Assembly: GCF_000505665.1 (NCBI RefSeq)
Contig: NC_023033.1
Coordinates: forward strand, 1,283,713-1,347,712
Direction: 5' to 3'
Origin: Thermosynechococcus sp. NK55a
GTDB taxonomy: Bacteria; Cyanobacteriota; Cyanobacteriia; Thermosynechococcales; Thermosynechococcaceae
DNA: 64,000 bases
The stretch's first letter is position 1, and every line of letters begins with the position of its first letter. The notes under the pieces were generated by a model. It was not told where the DNA came from. It saw only the letters and a list, made by a program, of their open reading frames with translations, and made no database searches. A program made the translations under genes and the position numbers. Below, one piece after another: positions 58,123-64,000 of the stretch.

Positions 58123-58170
58123 GCCCCCTCTCCGGGGGCACGAGTTCGGGTTGGTCCGACCCCACGGACC
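58123..58170. other. Two adjacent perfect hairpins upstream of the TpsB gene
   Basis: GCCCCC, 5-nt loop, GGGGGC (58123-58139), then GGTCCG, 6-nt loop, CGGACC (58153-58170). No T-run follows on either strand. They are the only structured part of the 58085-58392 gap, which otherwise holds AT-rich sequence leading to the TpsB start; nothing else is seen there. Confidence 0.5.
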
Positions 58171-58392
58171 GATTAGAGCTCAAGCCAAGCCCTTTCCTCA
58201 GAATCACTCACTACTTCAATCCTCAAAGTAGAATCATCTGATCAAAAACTAAGCAAGAGGTCAATCTAGCATGATGACAGCTTGTCAAGTGCACAATTAA
58301 CAATCAGCAATAGCAATGCAGCATCTATAATAAGTTTTACAGAACAACATTTCTATAGAACAAACGCACTAACATTCCCTTATGGCTAAGTA

Positions 58393-60078
58393 ATGAACTC
58401 CCTGTCAGTATTTTTAATGCTTCCCACGCCTATTTCGTTCAACTACAACCAAGCAGTATTAATCGCTCAAGCTTTTTCTCCTGAGCGGATTATTGAAGAA
58501 ACTCAACCTCCTCCGCCACCCCCAAGTACACCAAAGATTACGATTCCTAGAGATCAGGAAATCCAGCCACCTGCTGATTCAGATAAGATTCGCTTCTTTT
58601 TGAAAGACATCACCATTAGTGGCTCAACTGTCTATTCTCCCGAAACTCTCAGGCGGCTATACGCAGATTGGCTCAACCGTGAGGTGACCCTTGCTGATAT
58701 CTATACCATTGCCCAAAAAATCGCTGAACATTACCGCCGTTCAGGTTATCTTTTAATCCGTGTACTTGTACCTGCCCAAGAAGTAGCCGAAGGTACCGTT
58801 CGCCTCGAAGTTGTTGAAGGTTATATCGAGGAAGTACGTTTTGAAGGTTCCAAGGGAGCTATCAAACCGCTACAGCCCTATGCCAATCGCATCCAATCCT
58901 CCCGCCCTCTCAAAGCCAAGGTTCTCGAGCGCAATCTGTTGTTAATAAGCGACTTAGCAGGCTATCAAGTGAGTGGGCGCTTTGAACCCGGTAGCCAGCG
59001 TGGCACAGCCATTCTTTCGCTCACTGTAAATAAAGATTCGTTTCAACCTTTTGTCACAATTAACAACTGGTCTGCAGACAGTGTCGGGCCTGTTCGTCTC
59101 CAGGTAGGAACCTATCTCAACTCTCTACTCAACCGAGGTGAACAATTTATTCTCAGTGGTACAACAGTTCCCTTCGATTTTAATGAACTGAAAAGTGGTC
59201 GCTTCGATACAAACATTCCTTTAAATTCAAACAGCCTCAGGTTTCTAGGCAGTTTGAGTTACGCTGAAACCCAGCCTGGAGATAATCTTGCTCCCTTCGG
59301 GATCAAAGGCACCACTTGGGCGGGCAGCATAGGCTTCAGCTATTATCCCATTCGCTCAAGAAAACTGAATCTGCTCACAAGCATTTCCTTTGATGCCCTA
59401 AACAGCACCATCAGCACCACATTTTTAGGGCCGCCAGTTCCTCTGAGTCAAGACCGAGTCCGCGTGTTTCGCACCGCGAGTCAACTCAGCTACATTAGCT
59501 CGGTAGGATTCACTAGCGCCTCTATACAGCTCTCTCAAGGTGTTGCAGGCTTAGGTGCTCGCTTGAATGGAACTCCCACTTTACCCCTCTCTCGCTTGAA
59601 TGCCACTCCTGCAACCTTCAAAGCCAACCTTGACGTTACTCAGATTTTCTTCCTCCCACAAAATTGGTCAGTCACCTTAACAGGTGCAGCTCAAGTAGCA
59701 GCAGCTCCCCTGGTGGTTTCTGAGCAGTTTGGCATTGGTGGCCCTAACTTTGGATCTGCCTACATTCAATCTGCCATTTTAGGAGATGACGGCTATGCCC
59801 TACGCCTTGAGTTGCAAAATACTCGCCGCTATCGCCTAGGTAAGACAAACTTTATTAGCCAGCCCTATGTCTTTGTGGACTACGGCCAAACATTCCTTAA
59901 AAGACCTACTATTGCTGAACCTCCGAGTCAACAAGCTTTTTCAACCGGTTTTGGTTTGCGTCAGCTAATCAACCCTAACCTACAACTTCGCTTAGAGCTT
60001 GGCCTTCCGCTCACGAGGATTACGCCTAATTTTGAGCAAACCCCCCGCCTTTTCTTCCAAATTCAAGGTATATTCTAG
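58393..60078 (+). CDS. ShlB/FhaC-family two-partner secretion transporter (TpsB)
   Basis: A 561-residue outer-membrane protein that exports the TpsA protein encoded downstream. A short hydrophobic N-terminus is followed by a Pro-rich linker (38-60), a POTRA domain (about 66-140, IRFFLKDITISGSTVYSPETLRRLY region with VPAQEVAEGTVRLEVVEGYIE) and a beta-barrel ending in an aromatic residue (QIQGIF). EQFGIGGPNFGSAY in the barrel fits the family's conserved loop motif. The signal peptide is weak, with no N-terminal Arg or Lys. I see no HIP1 sites in the gene; the pair looks acquired. Confidence 0.92.
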   Translation: MNSLSVFLMLPTPISFNYNQAVLIAQAFSPERIIEETQPPPPPPSTPKITIPRDQEIQPPADSDKIRFFLKDITISGSTVYSPETLRRLYADWLNREVTLADIYTIAQKIAEHYRRSGYLLIRVLVPAQEVAEGTVRLEVVEGYIEEVRFEGSKGAIKPLQPYANRIQSSRPLKAKVLERNLLLISDLAGYQVSGRFEPGSQRGTAILSLTVNKDSFQPFVTINNWSADSVGPVRLQVGTYLNSLLNRGEQFILSGTTVPFDFNELKSGRFDTNIPLNSNSLRFLGSLSYAETQPGDNLAPFGIKGTTWAGSIGFSYYPIRSRKLNLLTSISFDALNSTISTTFLGPPVPLSQDRVRVFRTASQLSYISSVGFTSASIQLSQGVAGLGARLNGTPTLPLSRLNATPATFKANLDVTQIFFLPQNWSVTLTGAAQVAAAPLVVSEQFGIGGPNFGSAYIQSAILGDDGYALRLELQNTRRYRLGKTNFISQPYVFVDYGQTFLKRPTIAEPPSQQAFSTGFGLRQLINPNLQLRLELGLPLTRITPNFEQTPRLFFQIQGIF

Positions 60079-60225
60079 ACTTTCAGGGATTGAAGCAGCA
60101 GTTGGTCCTCCCTTCCCTAGAACCAGTGCCTAGATCCAGCTCATATTAAGTTTTTAGACAATAGTCAATCTAGGTAGATATACTATTGACTGTACGAGTA
60201 GATACTTATATATATAAAGTCATAA

Positions 60226-60297
60226 GCCCCCTCTGAGGGATGAAATCTCCGTCACCGTGGGACCCACGGTGAGATAAAATCCCCTAGCAGAGGGCAT
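60226..60297. other. Complex inverted-repeat structure between TpsB and TpsA
   Basis: A central hairpin TCACCGTG, 5-nt loop, CACGGTGA (60252-60272) is enclosed by CCCTCTG (about 60230) and CAGAGGG (about 60289), with further GGG/CCC pairing. The whole could form a branched RNA or DNA structure. Within the 60079-60442 gap a second inverted repeat, CAATAGT/ACTATTG, lies at 60159-60188. The rest of that gap shows nothing I can name. A leader of the tpsA mRNA or a mobile-element end are both possible. Confidence 0.45.
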
Positions 60298-60442
60298 AAT
60301 CCCAATCCATAGAGAAAGGGTACAAGGGACTGTTGGCTTTAGCCGACGGTAGCTCACTTTAGCCCTAAGAATGCCCCAGGCTGGAGCGGTGGGGGCTTTA
60401 ATCCTCTGAATACAGCCAGCAAAAGACAATAAGAGTGTTCCT

Positions 60443-63400
60443 ATGAAAAAATTACTTAGTGTGTTCCTGAAAGGATTTGGTCTCACTCTGTCAAGTATTT
60501 TTCTAGGAAGCCTGAATTCCCAAGTGGTTAAGGCGCTGCCACAAAGCCCCAGCGTCATGCATGGTCAGGTTTTCTTTGGGCAAAGCACCCCCCATCAGCT
60601 CCACATTCTCCAAGGCAGCGATAAAGCGATCATTAACTGGGAGAGCTTCAGCATTGGCACCAGCGAAGGCGTCTTCTTTGTTCAGCCAAGTGCAACAGCA
60701 GCCGCGCTGAACCGAGTGACAGGGTTAACCCCCTCAAGTATTGCCGGTCAACTGAGCGCTAATGGTCGTATCTTTTTGATTAACCCCAACGGCATCGCCT
60801 TTTTGCCCACTGCTCAGGTGGATGTGGCGGGGTTGGTCGCCAGTACGTTGAATATCCAAGATAGTGATTTCATGCGGGGGATTTTGCGGTTTGAACAAAT
60901 GCCGGGGAAACCGCCCGCCAGTGTCATCAATCAGGGGTTAATCACGGCCAAAGAGGCGGGTTTTGCCGCCTTGGTCGCGCCGGCGGTGCAAAATAGCGGT
61001 ATCATTTCTGCGCGGTTGGGGAAAGTAGTTTTAGCATCAGGAACAACGGTCAGTTTAGATTTTTATGGGGATGGGTTATTAAGCGTAACCGTTGACCCGA
61101 AAATGGCCGGTCAAATTACGGATATTTATGGGAACAAATTAAGTTCACTGATAGATAACCAAGGGAATATCACCGCACCGGGGGGGATTGTCACCTTAAG
61201 CGCCCAAGCTGCCGGACAGGTGGTAAATACTGTGATTAACACCGGGGGAATTATTGAGGCGAAATATGCGGAAAACCGCAACGGAGTAATTATCTTATCC
61301 GGCGGTTCTAAAGGCACGGTAGCGGTGAGCGGCACGTTGGATGTGTCTGGGGAACGGGGCGGTAAAGTAGAAATTACGGGGGAAAATGTCGGGTTATTCG
61401 GTACGGCGAAAGTTGATGCCTCTGGGGAGAAAGCGGGCGGTTTAATTTTCGTGGGCGGGGATTATTTAGGTGGCCGGGCAGACAAACAGAGAGTTAACCC
61501 GGCTTTGAATGCCCAAAACACTTTTGTTAGCAGTCAAAGCATTCTGAGTGCCGATGCCAAAATTTCCGGCGATGGGGGTGAAGTCATCGTTTGGGCGGAT
61601 AACTTTACCCGTTTTGACGGCACGATTACTGCGACAGGGGACAACGGCGGATTTGTGGAGACCTCCGGTAAGAACATCCTAGAGGTAGGCAGTACCGCTC
61701 GGGTTGATACCACCGGACGCACGGGTAAAACAGGCACATGGCTGCTTGACCCTCTTGACTTAACCATCGTTCCACCAGGAACGGATAATAGTGTCACCAG
61801 TAGCAGTCCCTTTAAACCCACAGGTGGCGGGTCAACTTTAACGGATGCAACGATTAACAGCGCCCTCTTGAATAATAATGTGGTAGTTACAACCGTAGGC
61901 ACAAGTGGTAGTGCAAACGGGGATATTATTTTTGATAACAACGCCTATGTGAATTGGGCAACCGATAAGACTTTTACTGTGCAGGCCGCCGGACGGATTG
62001 TGATGCAGCCTGGCGCTAAGGTTACTAGCACCTGGAGCACCACCGGGTTTGATGCGATTGTTTTTGAAGCCAATACTGCGGGTACTACAACGGGCGGGAT
62101 CCAAATTAATAATGCCACGTTGCAGACTAACGGAGGAAATATTAAGCTTACCGGTAAGGGAGGCAATACAGGATATGGCGTAGATATTCGTCGAAACGCA
62201 AACATTATTAGTATCAGCGGTTCAATTGAGATTACGGGTTACGGTGGCGCTGGTGGTAGTAATAACTATGGAGTTTACCTTAGTGAGGGTGGCCGCATTC
62301 AGAACAAAACCGGTAACATCATAATTAATGGTTTTGCTGGTGGCACTGGTACCAATAACGATGGCGTTTTTATTACAACAACACCGCGTTATACACCTGC
62401 AAGTCCATTACCATCGCCATCGCGACAAACTCAAATTACCAATATAGATGGCGACATAAAAATTGTAGGTACTGCCGACGGATCTGGGAGCACCGACGAT
62501 GGCATTGCTCACTGGAATGCGTTGGTGCAAACCACAGGTCAAGGTAATATCACCTACATTGGTTTCTCAGGCACCGGTACCGGTTCAGGCAACAAGGATG
62601 GTCTAGAATTACAGCGGCATCTACAGTTATATGGCGGTACGAACTATAGTGCCAAGATTTCGGCAACAGGCTCAGGCAATATTACCCTAACGGGTGTTTT
62701 GCGCGGTGGTAACGCCAGCGATAACGCAATTAAGTTTGGGGAGCCACCAGGAAGTGCTCCTGATGCTGGTTTTGTTGTTCAAACAAATACAGGCAATATC
62801 TGCCTAGTTGGTGAACACACTGGCACTGCCACTAGTTCTTCTTCGGACTGGATGAGCATTCGTGCAGCAGGTCTCACTCGCACAATTCAAAGTATGGGTG
62901 GCGGCAACATTATTCTTGTTGGAGATAGGATTCAGCTTGATCCTGTTACCCCTACCACCACATTGAATAGCTCCGGCATTTTAGTTGTCCAGCCCCACAC
63001 AGTAAATCGCAATATTGACCTTCTCGGTACCGCGTCTGACATAACTCATCTAGCGTTTAACGCTGCAGAGTTTGGTTTGACAACTAATTTTAGTCACATC
63101 ATCTTTGGCCGCGAAGATGGCACAGGAACAGTTACAGTCAATGGTCCGATTCCGATCACTCGAAGCCAACACCTCAGCCTGCGAGGTGGTTCTATTAACC
63201 TCAACCAACAAATTAATTTAAGTGGAAAAACACTAGGTCTTTTCAGCAAGGGAGGCGTTGTCAATCAAACAGAACCGTTTAGTGCAGCTAACTTACTTTT
63301 ATCGGGCAGCGGCACTTTTATCCTCAACCATCCCGCAAATAATGTCAACACCATCGCAACCGCTGGCTCAACCGGTGCGATTACATACCGAGATCAAAGT

Positions 63401-64000
63401 GCTCTTACGGTTGGCAGTGTCAGTATTCCTTTTGTTAGTACATATTCCAGTTGTTGCACCAGCTCATCGATCACCTTAACTGCTAACGGCATCACGACTA
63501 ACAATGCTGATGTTATTTTGCGTACCAACGACCTACTCACCCTCGATAAGGCCAGCAACCTCGGCAGTGGCAACCTCACCCTGATTAGCCAAGGGGGAGT
63601 GACGCAGTCTGGTACCGGTAGCATCACTGCCGGTGGCCTGGGATTGCAAGGCACAGGCACCTTTGACCTGAACAACGCCAGCAACGATGTCAACACCTTT
63701 GCTGCCAACGTCAGCGGCGGCGTCACCTTCAAGGACAGTAATGCCCTAATCGTAGTTGGCAGCATTACCAGCACCGTGGGCACCGACAGCGCCACCACCA
63801 GTGGTGGCCTGAGCACGGGCGGCAACGATGCAATTGTGGAGACAGGGAATACCCTGACCCTCAATGCCAACAGCAACCTCGGCAGTGGCGGCAACCTCAC
63901 CCTGATTAGCCAAGGGGGAGTGACGCAGTCTGGTACCGGTAGCATCACTGCCGGTGGCCTGGGATTGCAAGGCACAGGCACCTTTGACCTGAATAATGCA
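60443..64000 (+). CDS. TpsA-type filamentous haemagglutinin-like exoprotein, 5' part
   Basis: Open for 1186 codons with no stop, so the gene continues past the window. A signal peptide (MKKLLSVFLKGFGLTLSSIF) is followed by the haemagglutination-activity (TPS) domain: HQLHILQGSDKAIINWESFS, LNRVTGLTPSSIAGQL, and GRIFLINPNGIAFLPTAQVDVAGLVAST with the NPNG hallmark. Repeats of a beta-helix kind, rich in Gly, Asn and Thr, follow. The ATG at 60443 has no strong ribosome site but gives a normal start. Secreted by the TpsB encoded upstream; probably an adhesin or a contact-dependent protein, decided by the missing C-terminus. No HIP1 seen. Confidence 0.93.
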   Translation, partial: MKKLLSVFLKGFGLTLSSIFLGSLNSQVVKALPQSPSVMHGQVFFGQSTPHQLHILQGSDKAIINWESFSIGTSEGVFFVQPSATAAALNRVTGLTPSSIAGQLSANGRIFLINPNGIAFLPTAQVDVAGLVASTLNIQDSDFMRGILRFEQMPGKPPASVINQGLITAKEAGFAALVAPAVQNSGIISARLGKVVLASGTTVSLDFYGDGLLSVTVDPKMAGQITDIYGNKLSSLIDNQGNITAPGGIVTLSAQAAGQVVNTVINTGGIIEAKYAENRNGVIILSGGSKGTVAVSGTLDVSGERGGKVEITGENVGLFGTAKVDASGEKAGGLIFVGGDYLGGRADKQRVNPALNAQNTFVSSQSILSADAKISGDGGEVIVWADNFTRFDGTITATGDNGGFVETSGKNILEVGSTARVDTTGRTGKTGTWLLDPLDLTIVPPGTDNSVTSSSPFKPTGGGSTLTDATINSALLNNNVVVTTVGTSGSANGDIIFDNNAYVNWATDKTFTVQAAGRIVMQPGAKVTSTWSTTGFDAIVFEANTAGTTTGGIQINNATLQTNGGNIKLTGKGGNTGYGVDIRRNANIISISGSIEITGYGGAGGSNNYGVYLSEGGRIQNKTGNIIINGFAGGTGTNNDGVFITTTPRYTPASPLPSPSRQTQITNIDGDIKIVGTADGSGSTDDGIAHWNALVQTTGQGNITYIGFSGTGTGSGNKDGLELQRHLQLYGGTNYSAKISATGSGNITLTGVLRGGNASDNAIKFGEPPGSAPDAGFVVQTNTGNICLVGEHTGTATSSSSDWMSIRAAGLTRTIQSMGGGNIILVGDRIQLDPVTPTTTLNSSGILVVQPHTVNRNIDLLGTASDITHLAFNAAEFGLTTNFSHIIFGREDGTGTVTVNGPIPITRSQHLSLRGGSINLNQQINLSGKTLGLFSKGGVVNQTEPFSAANLLLSGSGTFILNHPANNVNTIATAGSTGAITYRDQSALTVGSVSIPFVSTYSSCCTSSSITLTANGITTNNADVILRTNDLLTLDKASNLGSGNLTLISQGGVTQSGTGSITAGGLGLQGTGTFDLNNASNDVNTFAANVSGGVTFKDSNALIVVGSITSTVGTDSATTSGGLSTGGNDAIVETGNTLTLNANSNLGSGGNLTLISQGGVTQSGTGSITAGGLGLQGTGTFDLNNA
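63570..63672 (+). repeat. 103-bp exact direct repeat in TpsA, copy 1
   Basis: Identical base for base to 63891-63993. It encodes a segment beginning NLTLISQGGVTQSGTGSI. Synonymous sites are unchanged, so the copies are recent or kept alike by gene conversion. Confidence 0.92.
63891..63993 (+). repeat. 103-bp exact direct repeat in TpsA, copy 2
   Basis: Second copy, 321 nt (107 codons) after the first, so the module keeps frame. More copies may follow beyond the window. Confidence 0.92.

Noticed and set aside
60226..60442. A TnpB/IS605 3' end with guide-RNA-like scaffold
   Set aside because: The minus-strand frame shows no zinc ribbon or RuvC-like motif and I could not match a known end sequence; kept only as an open question.

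Overview
The window looks like a thermophilic unicellular cyanobacterium of the Thermosynechococcus group. The evidence is a phosphoenolpyruvate carboxylase very close to the Thermosynechococcus sequence I remember, abundant HIP1 octamers (GCGATCGC) in most genes, and cyanobacterial markers: phosphoribulokinase with a regulatory Cys pair, CrtR, NTRC, a high-light-inducible protein, and cyanobacterial-type SufC/SufD. No database search was run; names rest on reading motifs and family memory.

Layout. 1-7 kb: the 3' part of a DNA methyltransferase, a broken Nudix-like gene, a radical SAM protein, topA, a decayed ABC ATPase and ppa. 7.1-14.4 kb: a tight five-gene minus-strand operon (mod, TIGR04255-type protein, antitoxin-like protein, PIN nuclease, res). 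I saw no HIP1 sites in it, and its composition is mosaic. This is the clearest transferred defence island and the best candidate for something new. 14.5-32.7 kb: core metabolism and cell biology (CPBP protease, SDR, alpha/beta hydrolase, ctaB-ctaA for heme A, hisS-sirB-like-csaB operon, recN, crtR, ABC ATPase, GH10 xylanase, ALDH-like enzyme, sufC-sufD). 32.7-36.5 kb: a minus-strand cluster of response regulator, histidine kinase, a Gly-Glu-Arg repeat lipoprotein, an Fe(II)/2OG dioxygenase and a PepSY-type membrane protein, probably metal or redox related. 36.6-57.8 kb: argJ, a gene relic, ppc, DUF3352, prk, rpmF-hli, a sterol-desaturase-type hydroxylase, a sigma-like protein, a [2Fe-2S] protein, a copper-type P1B ATPase, a Uma2 relic, an ABC-2 permease, tRNA-Thr, TSUP, NTRC, smc, DUF3747 and smpB. 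57.9-64 kb: an accessory region with a gene relic, structured non-coding DNA and a two-partner secretion pair (TpsB plus a very large TpsA running off the window).

The genome is compact. Convergent genes often overlap or almost touch, operon partners commonly overlap by 4 nt, and decayed genes sit in the few longer gaps. At least five relics (Nudix-like, ABC ATPase, one next to ppc, Uma2, one next to smpB) show active gene loss in an otherwise streamlined chromosome.
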